64,000 nt of DNA from Entoloma clypeatum (GCA_963565915.1 OY751493.1:2666001-2730000); one strand, 5' to 3'; counted from the stretch's first letter, positions 1-11,420 are shown. Translations and numbers: made by a program. Notes: generated from the sequence alone by a model not told the origin.

Positions 1-3000
1 TGAAGCTCGTCCAGGTCTACAATGAATTGTCGGGCACGGGCAGATGCGAGGTCGCGCTCCGGATGGACGGAGAGGTTCGGATGATAACTTTTATTGGCGA
101 AGAAGGGCGAGATCCCGGTCGTAGCACTCGGAGCATTGTTGTACGCGAACTCCGCAAGCGGAAGTAGCTCGGACCAGTTGTCCTGCTGATAGTTGCAGAA
201 GATGCGGAGGTACTGTTCCAAGGTTTGGTTGGTACGTTCGGTTTGACCATCGCCTTCAGGATGGTAGCCAGAGGTGAAGTGCAGAGTCATGTTGAGGGCT
301 TTTCCGAGGGAGCGGAAAAAGCGGGAGACGAACTCCGGGCCTCGGTCGGAGGTGACATGTTCCGGTACTCCGTGCTTGGAGAACACATGCAGGATGAACA
401 AGGTGGCTAGATCTTCGGAGGTGCAGTGGATCGTAGTCGGAACAAAAATGCTTTGTTTTGTCATTCGGTCAACAATAACAAGGATTGCGTCAAAACCGCC
501 GGAGGTCGGAAGTGTCTCGATGAAGTCCATGGATATGGAGTTCCATGGAAGGTTCGGAACTGGGAGTTGCTTCAGCATACCATAGGGCTTGTGGCGTTGG
601 GGTTTAGAGCGCATGCAAGTGGTGCAGGATTTGCAGTACTTTTTGACAAAGTCTCGAACACCAGGCCAAGTATAATCTCGTTGAATGAGACTAACTGTCT
701 TGTTCTGTCCGGGGTGTCTGGAGAGAATATGGTCGTGCTTGTTGCAGAGGGTGCGGAGCCGGAGGTTATCGGAGTCGGGGACATAAATGCGACCACTATG
801 ACGGAGGAAACCGTCGGAGTCTACGGACCAGTGTGGTTTGGGCTCCTTGAGATGGTCGGCATAGATTGGGTCGGATGGGAGTGAATGGAGGATGTCGGAG
901 TGCAACTGTTCAATGTGCATTATGACTGTGGCGCGGAGAACAGGGGTGAACAACTCCGTAGCTCGGAGAGATGCGGACAGCTGTTCTTGGGAAAAGACTG
1001 GTCGGAAGTTGCTTGGATTTACCGACGCATAGTCGCTATTCCCCTCTTTGGGATAGACGTCCCATCATCTAGTCAAAGAGTCTGGTTTGGTACCGAGACG
1101 TCCGGGGCGGAAGCGAATCAAGAGATTGAACTGAGAGAGGAACTCGGACCACCGGGCCTGTCGGCGGGTGAGAACCTTTGTAGTGGCGAAGTACTCCAGG
1201 TTCTTGTGGTCCGTGACAATGTCGATCAGAGCAGCGGAGCCTTCAAGGTAATGTCACCATACCTTGAATGCTTCATGGATAGCAAGTAACTCCTTGTCGT
1301 GCGTGTTGTAGTTGAGTTCCGGGGCAGTGAAGGTGCGGGAGTGGAACACTACTGGGTGTATCTCCTCGTTGGAGGTCCGGATGGACAAAATAGCACCAAG
1401 TGCGTAGTCGGAGGCGTCCGTCTCGATGATAATAGGTCGATCAGGAATCCAATGAGTGAGGACCGGTGCTTTGGTAAAAGCGAGCTTCAACTCATTGAAT
1501 GCACTCCGTGCGGAGTCGGAGAAACGGAACGGAGTACCCTTCCGGGTGAGTCGGGTGAGTGGAACAACGATGTCCAAATAACCGTGGATGAAACGTCGAT
1601 AGAAATTCACGAATCCAAGGAAAGACTGTACGTCCTTCACTTTCCGAGGTTCAGGCCACTCTTGAATGGTCTTCACCTTGGTTTCGGACATGCGGAGACC
1701 GGAGGGAGAAAGGATGAAACCAAGATATTCGACTGTGTCGACAGAAAATTCACACTTGTCGGAGTGGACGTAAAGTCCGTTCTTGCGGAGACGTTGGAGA
1801 ACTTCCTTGACATTGTCGGGGTGCTTGGCTGGGTCGTCGGAGTAAATGAGAATGTCATCGAGGTAGACCACCACTGTAACATCGAGGAGGTCACTGAAGA
1901 TATCATTCACAAATCGCTGAAAAGCGGCAGGGGCGTTGGATAGTCCAAAAGGCATAACAAGCCATTCAAACGATCCGTAACGAGTGCGGAAAGCGGTTTT
2001 CCATTCATCTCCGTCGGCAATGCGGACAAGATGATATGCATGCCGGAGATTGAGAGTGGTATAAACACGCACTTTTCCGGCAGTGGAAAGGAGGTCGGAG
2101 ATGAGCGGAAGAGGGTATCGATCCTTCTTGGTAACTTTGTTCAGGCCCCGATAGTCGACGCACAGGCGGAGGGAACCGTCCTTCTTTCGAACAAAGAGGA
2201 CCGGAGCGCCGTGCGGAGAGCAAGAGGGGCGAATAAAACCAATGGCCAAATGTTCGTCTATGAAGCTTCGCAGGGCAGATAGTTCGGATTGTGAAATGGA
2301 GTACATAGGGCCAATAGGGGGAGTCGATCCGTCTTCTAACTCGATGCGGAGGTCATATGGACGATGCGGAGCAAGGGTGTCTGCTTTTGTCTTGCTAAAA
2401 ACATCAGCAAAATCGTGATATTCCTCTGGGATATGGGAGAGGTCCGGAGGTTCCTCGGACATAGAAACGGATTGGGCGGAGATCGTGTGGTCGGAGAGGT
2501 GAATTCGGAAGGATTGGGCACCCGGAAGTTTGCAAGCGCGCACAAATGCAGCTGCATTTATCAATGCAATATTCGGGACAACGTCCGGAGTAGCAGCGGG
2601 TGTGCCGGAGTCGGAGGTCGGAGTATCGGGAGAGGTCTGCGGAGGTAGCGGAGCTGACCTGGCAGAAGACGTCAAGGTCGGAGACTCCTTCAAGAGCTGT
2701 GGACGGAAAGTAATACTGCCCAATACCCAGTCAATCATAGGATTGTAGCAGGTGAGCCAGTTGTATCCAAGAACCATAGAACAGGAGGAATCGAGCAGAG
2801 TCACGTAGGCTGTAATGGCCATATATTCACCGGAGGAAAAGTATACAGGGAGATCAACCGCCTGAGTAATGACAGAGTTGGACGTTCCGTCAAATAATTT
2901 AAGTTCGATCAGAGGTATGGAGGTGAAAGGGAGTTTATAGGATGAAGCATAACGGGAGTCAATAAAACAATGAGTAGAGCCGGAGTCCACAAGGGCGGGT

Positions 3001-3149
3001 ATCGGAGAAGAATCGGAGATAAGCGGAGATGTAAGTCGGACACGGAGGGAATTGGGATCGGAAAGAGCAGAAGCGTTGAGTAGAGCGGTAGTACGGATGG
3101 GTTCAACACAGTCCTCAGGCCGTACAGAGTCCTGTGGACTGCCCGCTAA
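1..3149 (-). pseudogene. Gypsy-A1 Pol polyprotein (protease-RT-RNase H-integrase), one nonsense codon, 3' end off window
   Basis: This is the Pol frame of A1, entered by -1 frameshifting at the slippery site 3149-3155. Protease is recognised by VDSGSTHCFIDS near 2990, reverse transcriptase by YLDDILIYS near 1865, and RNase H by ETDASDYALGA. The integrase DDE core is only partly present before the window starts. Compared with A2, the codon after FKVW (1254-1256) is TGA where A2 has CGA, a CpG transition that stops translation inside RNase H. Other substitutions against A2 are mostly C-to-T or G-to-A, for example an Asp-to-Asn change in the DLRHAYH stretch of RT. The rest appears open, so this is a recently inactivated copy. 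Function is inferred from family membership. Confidence 0.88.
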
Positions 3150-3570
3150 TTTTTTGTTTCGTCCGTGGTCTTGGCTTGGGCAGCGCGCGCCTTAGCCTTA
3201 GAGGCGGAGGACGAAGACTTCAGGCAATCTTTCGCGACGTGTCCAGCTTTGCCACAAAACATACAGAGGTTGTTGTCAAAACGGCGTTTGCGTTCCTCCG
3301 GAGTTAGCTTTCCGTCTTTTCTGAGTTTGTCGGAGATGTCGGACTTGGGAGCGGAGGAAGGCTTCGACTGTTTGCCCTGGTTCTGTGTCTGCGGTTTGGC
3401 TTTGGAGTTTTTATCGGAGTTTGCGGAGGGGGTTTTAGCTTTGGATTTGTTGGATTTGGATGCGGATTTGTCGGTGCGGGATTTCTCGCGATGACGTTCC
3501 CAGTGGCGAGCATCAATAGTCTGTGCTAGCTCCCTAAGTGCTGGTAACGTGCTTGGCTTTGCTTGAGTCC
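3146..3570 (-). CDS. Gypsy-A1 Gag, C-terminal part with CCHC zinc knuckle (split gene)
   Basis: C-terminal half of the A1 capsid/nucleocapsid protein. It contains a lysine- and serine-rich linker and one zinc knuckle, CMFCGKAGHVAKDC, the nucleic-acid-binding motif of retroelement nucleocapsids. It ends at a TAG that directly follows the heptamer AAAAAAT (sense), the -1 frameshift signal into pol. The N-terminal half is at 16283-16766, displaced by the Gypsy-B insertion after the codons for DVLGT. Rejoining at the TSD gives the same 302-residue product as in A2, so the break is purely due to the insertion and not to erosion. Confidence 0.9.
3149..3155 (-). promoter_or_regulatory. -1 ribosomal frameshift heptamer of Gypsy-A1
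   Basis: In sense orientation A AAA AAT sits immediately before the gag TAG stop. It fits the X XXY YYZ rule, and the pol frame is the -1 frame from this point. The site is identical in A2 (25902-25908) and A3 (60774-60780). Confidence 0.75.
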
Positions 3571-3958
3571 TGTTATGCTTAACAAACCGTTCCAAGGTTC
3601 GGGCAGAGTATGCAGGAAGTGGAAAGGTGAAGAGCAAAGTGATTGCTAAATCTAAGGAATGTAGCTATGGTACATGGGGTTTATATAGTACTGGCTACGA
3701 ACGGTAGCGAGTGAGTCAGTAGCTGCGGAAGGCAGTGCAGATGAGTCAGTAACTGCGGAAAGGCAGTGCAAAGTGAGTCAGATGACTGCGGACTGAGTAA
3801 TCCCTACTGCGGAGTGCGAGTCAGCGCGGGAGCGAAGTATACTAAAGGAGAATGGTAGAGTAAAGGTAAATGAATAAGCGGTCCGATGAGTCAAAGAAAT
3901 AACCAAGGCACAATGCAAGGGAAAAGTGCATAACATACAAACTGGTAAGTCCGTAACA
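3571..3958 (-). repeat. 3' LTR of Gypsy-B (388 bp)
   Basis: Matches 15890-16277 nearly base for base and has TG...CA ends. In sense it carries a TATATAAA box and, 34 nt downstream, the self-primer sequence AGATTTAGCAA (plus-strand complement at 3643-3653). A purine-rich tract lies just upstream in sense. A preserved TSD (agtcc) borders it at 3566-3570. Confidence 0.96.
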
Positions 3959-3992
3959 TGTTCCCCTCCTCAAGCTCTGTGTCCTCACAGAG

Positions 3993-4355
3993 TCATTGTC
4001 CCCATCCTCCGGCATCGTCGTTGTTTGGCCAGGAGCCATTCTCCTTGAGGCTCCAATCGTCTATTAGCTCTTCGTTGATGGCGACAGTGAGCTCGAGACT
4101 CCGGACGGCTAGTCTGATGCGCCGGTTTTCAATGACCAGCGTACGGGTGTAGTTCCCGAGGATTTGTTTTTCTTCGGGGGTTGGTGCGACGGGGAGGTCG
4201 GATAAAGAATGGAGGCGGATGTGCATCTGTCGATGCAGGATGTCGGCGAGCGAGGCTTCTAGCGCGTGGATCTGGTCTCTCATGGAGAGGGCTTCACCCA
4301 TGAGGGCAGTGATGGTGGGGTTGGTTTCAGTGGATGTGGTGGTGGCGGTGGACAT
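3993..4355 (-). CDS. Gypsy-B ORF3, small coiled-coil protein of unknown function
   Basis: A 120-residue open frame downstream of pol (gap of about 120 bp) and upstream of the polypurine tract and 3' LTR, in the same sense as gag and pol. It starts MSTATTT, is Thr-rich at the N-terminus, has a heptad-like helical stretch around residues 18-45 (MGEALSMRDQIHALEASL) and a second helical stretch around residues 75-105, and ends in an acidic Asp/Gly/Trp tail (NNDDAGGWGQ). No signal peptide or membrane segment is visible, so it is not env-like. Unlike gag and pol of the same copy it has no stop. I do not recognise the family. An accessory structural protein, or an ORF kept open by chance, are both possible. 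Confidence 0.5.
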   Translation of the reverse strand: MSTATTTSTETNPTITALMGEALSMRDQIHALEASLADILHRQMHIRLHSLSDLPVAPTPEEKQILGNYTRTLVIENRRIRLAVRSLELTVAINEELIDDWSLKENGSWPNNDDAGGWGQ

Positions 4356-4477
4356 GGTGCGGAGGATGTTGGAGAGATAGAGGAAGAATGGAGTAGCTAT
4401 ATTGAAGACGGAGCGGAGAACTCAGTGGGTTTTTGACTGATGAGGTCGATGCTGTTGCTGATTTCAACGGGTGTCTT

Positions 4478-6033
4478 TTATTGTGGACGTGACGGGTTCT
4501 GCCGATGGAAATCACGGATCAAATCTTGAGCGTTCTGAACATTAGCTCGCGGTTCCCATGTGTTCTCTTCTGGGCCATATCCTTCCCACTGGACGAGGTA
4601 CTGGATCTTTCCGCGGAACTTTCGAGAGTCCAGGATCGTAGACACATGGTACTCTTCTCGTCCTTCGACGATGATCGGATCAGGGGCTGGTTTCTTTTTC
4701 TGGATGGCGTACTTCGGAGTTTCATATGGTGACAACAGGGTCTCGTTGAACACAGGGTGAATCATCTTCCAAGTCTTCGGAAGATCAAGAAGGTACGCGC
4801 TAGCTCCTTTCTTCTCTAGGACTTTGAATGGTCCATGTCGGAGTGCATCAAGTTTCTTTGAGGGTCGATCGGTCCTGATGTTAGTCCCTTCCAGCCACAC
4901 CTTGTCTCCGATGCGGTAGTCCCGAGACGGACTTTGCCGTGTGTCAACTGTCTTCTTCATCTGATCCTGTGCTTGTTTCAGCGCAGCATTGGCTTCTTCT
5001 CGTGCCTGTTTGAGTTTTTTCAAGAAGTCGTTGGCAGCCGGATTGGTGTCTTCTAACACGAGTTCTCCCTTCCACAGATGTAAACCGTAGTTGAGGTAGA
5101 ATGGGGTGTGCTTCGTTGCCTGGTGTTCTTTGTCATTGTACTGGAACTCTGCAATTGCGATCCATTCTGCCCAATCATCCTGTAGATGGTTGACAAAGTT
5201 TCGTAAGAATGCTTCTGTTTCCTGATGCGATCGCTCGGCCTGTCCATCAGTCTGTGGGTGGTATGCGGTGGACAGGTTCCTCTTGATCCCTAACATGCGG
5301 CAGAGTATCTCCATGAACTTCGCAGCGAACTGTGGTCCCCTATCGCTGATGATCTTCTTGGGGATCCCATGAAGCTTCCATATCTGATCCCGATAGATCT
5401 TGGCTAATCCTTCAGCCGATAGTTCCACGGTTGTCGGAATGAGGTGAAGCATCTTTGAATGCCTATCCGTGATGACCAGAATTGCGTTTTTCCCATCAGA
5501 TTCTGGTATCGGTCCCACGACGTCGATTCCTATGTCTTCCCATGGGTGACTTGGTGCTGCATGGGGATGTAGCGGAGCATGTCGCTTTTGTCGGTTAATC
5601 TTGTTGCGTTGACAAGTGTCGCAACCCTTCACGTACTTCTTCACATCATGCAGTATGGTAGGCCACCAGTAGGTGCGAGTGAGGAGTTCATGTGTCCGGT
5701 ACTGTCCTGGATGTCCAGCCACTGGTGCATCGTGTGATTCAAACATCAATTCTTGTCGCAATTGTGGATCTGGCGGGACATAGACTCGTTTGCCTGCATA
5801 TGTGATGCCGTTTTCCTGTTGATACCAATGAGGATTCTTCTTTAGACCCTGGGCTACTTCTGTCTCCATGCGGTTTGAACCCTTGATGCGTGCAATCCAC
5901 AGATTTTCAATGGTCGTGACGTTTCCAATTTTGATGGAATCAGATGTTTCACCCCCTTCAAAGAATTGTTCCTCCGTGAACATCTCCATTTGTACCACAT
6001 CTTCTGATTCCAATCGTTTCAAGAATAGTCCCT
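4478..6033 (-). pseudogene. Gypsy-B Pol, integrase and chromodomain part
   Basis: C-terminal third of Gypsy-B Pol. It shows the HHCC zinc finger (HDAPVAGHPGQYRTHE...CDTCQRNK), the DDE core (IGIDVVGPIPES, SDRGPQF, HPQTDGQAERSHQE), an SH3-like GPFKVLEKKGASAY segment, and a C-terminal chromodomain (EEYHVSTILDSRK...YLVQWEGYGPEENTWEP) that in chromoviruses targets integration to modified chromatin. The frame is open through this part but the gene is broken upstream: Copia-1 is inserted at 6034 and a TGA lies at 11794-11796. Residues encoded beyond 6033 belong to the Copia LTR and are not part of Pol. Confidence 0.9.
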
Positions 6034-6342
6034 GTTGAAGTTCCACCTGGGCGCTAGCCACAGGTGTACTGAGCAACATAGCTACAGTGGAAGTACTCTA
6101 TGATACCGCTATGGTCACTTACATGGTTTGGAGGGGGTAAGGCTAGTGAGAGCGGTTGAGGCTGGTGAGAGCGATGGAGCTGGTTAAGAGTCAAGAGACA
6201 ACTTGTTGATATTGACAGTTTCCTGGTCTTATATACCGTACTACTGTTTGTACCAACCAAACAAGTATGTAATGAAGATATGTAAAGGTCACGTGATGTA
6301 ATGTAATCTAATCTAATCTATGTGATGGGAAAAGTTTCAACA
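6034..6342 (-). repeat. 3' LTR of Copia-1 (309 bp)
   Basis: Nearly identical to 11433-11741 and to the LTRs of Copia-2. In sense the LTR holds a run of (TAGAT)-like repeats near its start, a CACGTG-like motif, and a TATATAAG box. A G-run (polypurine tract, seven Gs in sense) directly precedes it at 6343-6349. Confidence 0.95.
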
Positions 6343-6417
6343 CCCCCCCATATTTAGTACATACTTCTAAATACATCTTACTTTTTCCCACATATATATA
6401 TAGGTACTCTGTTTCGC

Positions 6418-9400
6418 CTAGTTTTTTATCAATCCGAAGTACGGGATAAACTTGGAAAAGAGGATTTTTCCCAGATTCTTAGTTAAAAGGTCTGCAGGGT
6501 TGTTCACTCCTTCAATGAATTCAACCGTAATTATCCCTTCAGAGACTTTTTCTCTGACGAAGTGGAATCGCACGTCAATGTGCTTGGATCGCTTCTCAGT
6601 TACAGGGTTGGATGCGATAAAGACAGAGCCGTTGTTATCTCCATAGATCGGTACTGATCCGATCTGCATTCCAAGCTCGGCAACCATGCTTCTAAGCCAT
6701 GTCACTGCGCGACTGCAATCTGATAGCGCCATGTATTCTGCTTCCGTGGAAGAGAGGGCAATGGTTTTTTGCGCCGATGAAACCCATGTTACTGCTCCAG
6801 ATGCCAGCGATACAAAGTAACCAGTGGTGGACTTCCTGGTGTTTTCGTCTGACGCCCAATCGGAGTCTGTGAATGCGTAGATTCCTTTCCCAGAATCACC
6901 ATCATACATGATTGCGTAATTTTTTGTCGCCTTCAGATACCTGCAAATATCCCTAGCCACTTCTAAATGGCGTTTGGTGGGATTTGCAGAAAATTGGGAC
7001 ATTTTGATCACGGCGAAACAAATGTCGGGTCTTGTCCTGATCATTAGGTACAATAATGATCCGATGACGGATTGGTACTTGGATCTGAGTTCCGCATTGG
7101 GTTCATTTTCAGACTTCATGGGTTTGTAGCCCGTCAGGAGTGGGGTATGGGTGGCATTAGATTCGCTCATCCCCATGCGTGCGAGAATTTTCTCAAGGTA
7201 GGGTACTTGATCAATGAAGATCCTCTTCCCATGTTGCCTTATCTGGATAGAGAGAAATTCTTTTGGTTCCCCATCAGGGACTAGGTGGCCTAGGTCACTA
7301 CATTCCCATGTTGTCATGAAGGCCTTCTTTTTTTCCAGCGTGTATTCCCGGTTTGTGCCGAGAAAAGCAGAGTCATCGACATAAATGACGGCGATTACAA
7401 TTTCCCCATTGGTACTTTTGTGAATGAACACTCCCGCATCGGAGTGAAGCCGGACAAAGCCGAGCTTTTTCATGGAGGAATCAAGTTCCCTCCACCAGGC
7501 TAATGCGGCCTGCTTAAGTCCATATAGAGCTTTGAATAGTTGGTACACGAGGTGTTCTTTCCCTTTTACTATGTAGCCCTCAGGCTGTCGCATGTAAATG
7601 ACTTCACGGAGCGTTCCATAGAGGAAGGCTGATGAGACATCCAAAAGTGTCATGAACCACCCTTCAAGGGCTGTCAATGCCAGTATTAGTTGGACGGTTT
7701 CATATCTTAAGACTGGTGAGAAGATCTGATCAAAGTCGATCCCTTCTACCTGTGAAAAGCCTTTTGCGACGAGGCGTGCTTTCAGACGCCCGTCGGACTT
7801 TTCGTTATAAACCCATTTGTTCCTTAGAGCTTTCCTCCCTGCAGGCAGGGGTACTAGCTCCGTGATCACCCCGCGGCGTTTGAGCATGTCTAGCTCTTTA
7901 CGTTCAGCTGCATACCAGTCTTCTTTATTTGGAAGAGGGTATATGTCTTTATGGGACATTTCAACAATGCCAACTTGGACTGATATCGCCTCCATCAGGA
8001 GGTCATTCATCCATGCCGTTTGACTGCCCAATCTCTGTCTTCGATCTAATTTTTCAAGATCAGACGCTGGAGTGTCTTCCCCATAGATGCTGTCTGGCAT
8101 TCTCCGAACCCGTCGTTCCCTGATCGGTCGATCTGGTACTTGCTCGGGCTCTGGAGTGGGTACTCGTGGCTCGTCATTGGGCTCACTACGCGGCAAATCA
8201 TCGTCTGATTCAGGGTGATCCTGTCCAGTAGGAACAGGGTTGTAAGGTTTTTCGTAATGACTGTCATTGTCATCGTTTCCGGGGATGAGGTCCTCAAACT
8301 CATCAGCCGGTTCTGGGTTTCCCATTTCTGGATGGTTTTCTGGCAAAGGGTCGGTGTGGCATCTAGGGTACTTGCTTTCATCAAAGATAGCTTTCCCACC
8401 CATGAAAATTGTATTAGTCTCAGGATCCATGAAACGGTATCCTTTGACCCCTGGCTTCGATCCGAGATAAATCATCAATCGAGATCTAGATTCCAGGGAA
8501 TTTCTACGTTTTTCTTTTGGGATATACACATATGCTTGACATCCGAAGACTCTGATGCTTGACATATCGGGAATCTCATTGGTCACCCTGAAGTAAGGGG
8601 TATTCCATTCGAGACGCTGCATGGGCGTTCTGTTGTAGAGAAAAGCTGCATGTTCCAAACAGAATTCCCACCACATAGGGGGTAGGCATGCGTCGAAGCG
8701 TAAAGCCTGAGATTTTCCCCATAGGGTTCGATTTATCCGTTCTGCTCTACCATTCTGCTGGTGCTGATATGGGAGCGTGACGTCGATCAGAATTCCATGA
8801 TCGGCAAGTACATCCTTGTATTCGTTGAATTCTCCACCTCCATCAACTCGCCACTTTTTAGGAGTAGCAGCGAATTGATTCTGGGTTATTGCAAGAAATT
8901 GTCGTAGTGCCGTAACGGCATCTGACTTCTTTCTAAGCAAGACGACCCAGACGTGGGATGAAAAATCGTCCAAAAACATAAGGAAATATTTATATTTATG
9001 GTATGATGCCGTGGATATCTGTTTGAGATCAGGATGGATCAGATCAAAGGTTTTTGTTGCCCTTGTTATCGAATTGGGATACGATTGATTAGGCATTTTC
9101 CCTTTGAGGCAGCCTGTGCAACTTTTCTGTGATTTTTCACATACTAGTGTTTCAGGTACCCCTTTGGTACTGGTGGGAATCTTTCGGAGTGCTTGATCAT
9201 TTGGGTGACCAAGACGCTTGTGCCATGTTTCGACAGTGATTTCGCTTGAGATCACATGGATCTGATCATAGCGTATTTCAGTGTCTAACCAGTAAATGGT
9301 TTGACCAAGGATGTGGGGCGAGAACTGGATTTTGCTCAGCCCTTTGGAGATGTTGATTTCTCCACGAGTCCCGTCTACTTTGTAACCATGGTTAAGAAAG

Positions 9401-10098
9401 ACGCCTAAGAACAATAGGCGTGTGTCCATGTCCGGGATGTAGAATACCGGTCTGAGAAGATGGGTTTTAACTTCCCCATTTAGGGTGTGCCGTACTGGAA
9501 CGGCCCCAACTCCGAGTATTTCCAGTTTCTTTCCTTTAGCAGCAGTTTGGATGAATCGCTTGACCGTGAGAGGTCTATAGTATGCGAAGTCTTTGAACTC
9601 ATGCGTAAAGTGTAGAGAGGCACCGGAATCTAATATCCATTGTGCACGTTCTTTTTCCTTACAATGTGTACAAGAGGCGAAATGTTTAATATATTTTTTG
9701 TGTAGATCACTGCTAATGTGATCTACGCACTCTGTACTGGTACTGGCTAATATATCATACGTCTGTTGAGAGGTATTATTAGCATTCCGCAATTGGTAAG
9801 GTTTGAGAAAATGTTCTGACGAACCGTCAAGTTCAATCTTGTCCTCAAATACATCCGGCCCCATCCGTTCCTGGTCGATGTCCATCATTTTCAGCGATTC
9901 TTCTATCGACGGGGCTACGCGACGCTGTTTAGCCGGCCTTTTGTCAATGTCAGGAATGATGGTATCTAAGATACGGAGGTTTGACCCAGAGGGTTGAGCA
10001 CCGATTTCTCGGGCGAGTCTTCGCACCCTCTCGTTCTTTTTCCACACAGATGGCTTTCCAGAAGGAAGCCCGGTGTACTGGGAAGGAGGAGGGTTCAT
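6418..10098 (-). CDS. Copia-1 Pol polyprotein (protease-integrase-RT-RNase H)
   Basis: Open for 1226 codons. Protease motif ILDSGASLHF near residue 155; integrase HHCC finger (TWHKRLGHPND...CTGCLKGK) near 290 and DDE core with VDGGGEF and QQNGRAERIN; RT with the catalytic YVDDSAFLG near 908; RNase H with TDSDWASDE and STEAEYMALS near 1119. In the first integrase DDE block this copy reads DLIHPDL, whereas Copia-2 reads DLIHSDL. The ORF lacks its own initiator: in Copia-2 the same protein is continuous with Gag, and here a 1-nt frameshift near 10100 separates them, so the first Met is a downstream internal one. The protein could be made only if translation restarts; probably defective. Confidence 0.85.
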   Translation of the reverse strand: MNPPPSQYTGLPSGKPSVWKKNERVRRLAREIGAQPSGSNLRILDTIIPDIDKRPAKQRRVAPSIEESLKMMDIDQERMGPDVFEDKIELDGSSEHFLKPYQLRNANNTSQQTYDILASTSTECVDHISSDLHKKYIKHFASCTHCKEKERAQWILDSGASLHFTHEFKDFAYYRPLTVKRFIQTAAKGKKLEILGVGAVPVRHTLNGEVKTHLLRPVFYIPDMDTRLLFLGVFLNHGYKVDGTRGEINISKGLSKIQFSPHILGQTIYWLDTEIRYDQIHVISSEITVETWHKRLGHPNDQALRKIPTSTKGVPETLVCEKSQKSCTGCLKGKMPNQSYPNSITRATKTFDLIHPDLKQISTASYHKYKYFLMFLDDFSSHVWVVLLRKKSDAVTALRQFLAITQNQFAATPKKWRVDGGGEFNEYKDVLADHGILIDVTLPYQHQQNGRAERINRTLWGKSQALRFDACLPPMWWEFCLEHAAFLYNRTPMQRLEWNTPYFRVTNEIPDMSSIRVFGCQAYVYIPKEKRRNSLESRSRLMIYLGSKPGVKGYRFMDPETNTIFMGGKAIFDESKYPRCHTDPLPENHPEMGNPEPADEFEDLIPGNDDNDSHYEKPYNPVPTGQDHPESDDDLPRSEPNDEPRVPTPEPEQVPDRPIRERRVRRMPDSIYGEDTPASDLEKLDRRQRLGSQTAWMNDLLMEAISVQVGIVEMSHKDIYPLPNKEDWYAAERKELDMLKRRGVITELVPLPAGRKALRNKWVYNEKSDGRLKARLVAKGFSQVEGIDFDQIFSPVLRYETVQLILALTALEGWFMTLLDVSSAFLYGTLREVIYMRQPEGYIVKGKEHLVYQLFKALYGLKQAALAWWRELDSSMKKLGFVRLHSDAGVFIHKSTNGEIVIAVIYVDDSAFLGTNREYTLEKKKAFMTTWECSDLGHLVPDGEPKEFLSIQIRQHGKRIFIDQVPYLEKILARMGMSESNATHTPLLTGYKPMKSENEPNAELRSKYQSVIGSLLYLMIRTRPDICFAVIKMSQFSANPTKRHLEVARDICRYLKATKNYAIMYDGDSGKGIYAFTDSDWASDENTRKSTTGYFVSLASGAVTWVSSAQKTIALSSTEAEYMALSDCSRAVTWLRSMVAELGMQIGSVPIYGDNNGSVFIASNPVTEKRSKHIDVRFHFVREKVSEGIITVEFIEGVNNPADLLTKNLGKILFSKFIPYFGLIKN

Positions 10099-11066
10099 GC
10101 ATTGCAGGAGGCGACTGCATTTTCTCCGACTCAGGCTGCGCGGTACTTGTAGTTTTCCCGTGGCCCGTTATAGTGGTGAAGGCAGGTGCATGATGAGGAG
10201 GGAGAGGGCAAGGAGCACGTTGACGAGGAGGAAGGGGACAAGGAGCAGGACGACGAGGGGTGTGCTCAAAAGCTGGTGCGATGAATTCGACCATTTCCTC
10301 GGCATGGTCGGAGTCGTTGTCGGCGTTGTTGGCGCGTTTCTTCTGGTTGCGCCAGCGTCCCTTTCCCTTCTTCTTTTCAGAAGCAGTACTTGGGTCGGTC
10401 GAGTTAGGCTGCTCATCAGCATTGTTACGCAAGGTACTCGGCGCTGTCTGCTTTTCCCATTTGGGGTCTTGCCCCTTTCGCTTGGTCCCGGAGATTTTCC
10501 GGGCCTGCTCGTTGGACGTCCGAGTAGACCCAATCGCATACTTGCGCCTGTACTCCGATACGATGCTGTCGGCGACGGCCTGCCATGTGAAGTCATCGGC
10601 ATCGTAGACCTGGAAGAGGGCGGTGGAGAGCGACGACCAAGCATCGGGAATGGCACTTGCCAGGATCATAGCTTGCATGAGGTCGGGCACGACGAAAGGC
10701 GAGCGAAGAGTGATCCTAGGCGTTCGATCTCTGGCACAGGGTCCCGACCTGACAGTTTGAAGGAGGCAGCGGCCTTAAAATCGCCGAATATGGTGGCGGG
10801 GGAGACCTTTGAATACATGTCCTTCAGTGATGTCCATCGACGGTGACGGTGATGACCGGAGGCTGGGTTGCAGACGTCGAGGTGGCAGAGGCAGGAGTGG
10901 AGACCGTGACGGTGAAGTCCTCGATAGTGGGGCGCTCAATGTTGCCGGATACGAGGCGCCAGACTCCTTGATGGAGGAGGTAGGACTTCATCTTCTCGGC
11001 CCAACTTTGATAGTCGATGCCGTCGAAGATGGCGATGGAGTCAAGGGCGGAGCGAGAGGTAGACAT
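10099..11066 (-). pseudogene. Copia-1 Gag, internally deleted and frameshifted
   Basis: The start is MSTSRSALD at 11066, followed by FDGIDYQSWAEKMKSYLLHQGVW, the conserved N-terminus of Copia Gag. Alignment to Copia-2 shows that about 50 codons are missing after the VTVD stretch (near 10845). A second short deletion follows FARL near 10690, and a 1-nt shift lies near 10100 just before MNPPPSQ. The middle (FQVYDADDFTWQAVADSI...) is still readable in one frame between 9950 and 10690. No classical CCHC knuckle is seen. With three lesions this copy cannot make a normal Gag. Confidence 0.85.
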
Positions 11067-11420
11067 TTTAATGAATCTAAAAGGAGTTTTCCCAATCAGT
11101 GATGTTCTTTTATGAATTTGATTTTTAGAGAAAACAAATAAATGATTCCTCATAACATATTCCCTTTAGGAATAGCGGTTGTGGGAAAAACCCTTTTTGT
11201 CAGGAGTGTGTGAGGTACAATCGACATTTCCACATGATGTGTACTAAGTCAATCCCCTTAGGGACGCTTCATGACAGGTACTTGTCGTAATGACGTTCCC
11301 AGGTTCATGTGTGAAGAAGTAAGACTCAGAACCTAGATCTTTCGATCGGTTCTTTGCCAACCAGGGTAGAGTGGGCAGGTACTCGCTGTTGCCAGCGTTC
11401 CCAAGTCCCTCTGCTATCCG

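Noticed and set aside
3993..4355. Idea that Gypsy-B ORF3 is an envelope gene
   Set aside because: No signal peptide, no hydrophobic segment and no cysteine pattern; too short.
6054..6260. 68-codon frame repeated in Copia LTRs (also 22650-22856 and 41626-41832)
   Set aside because: Conserved only because the LTRs are near-identical; it is Ser/His-rich without domain features, runs off the LTR promoter region, and is disturbed in the Copia-1 5' LTR.
6300..6330. Short TAATC repeats in the Copia LTR as a CRISPR-like or telomeric array
   Set aside because: Only three to four copies of 5-6 bp without spacers; a microsatellite in the LTR, also present in the other Copia LTRs.
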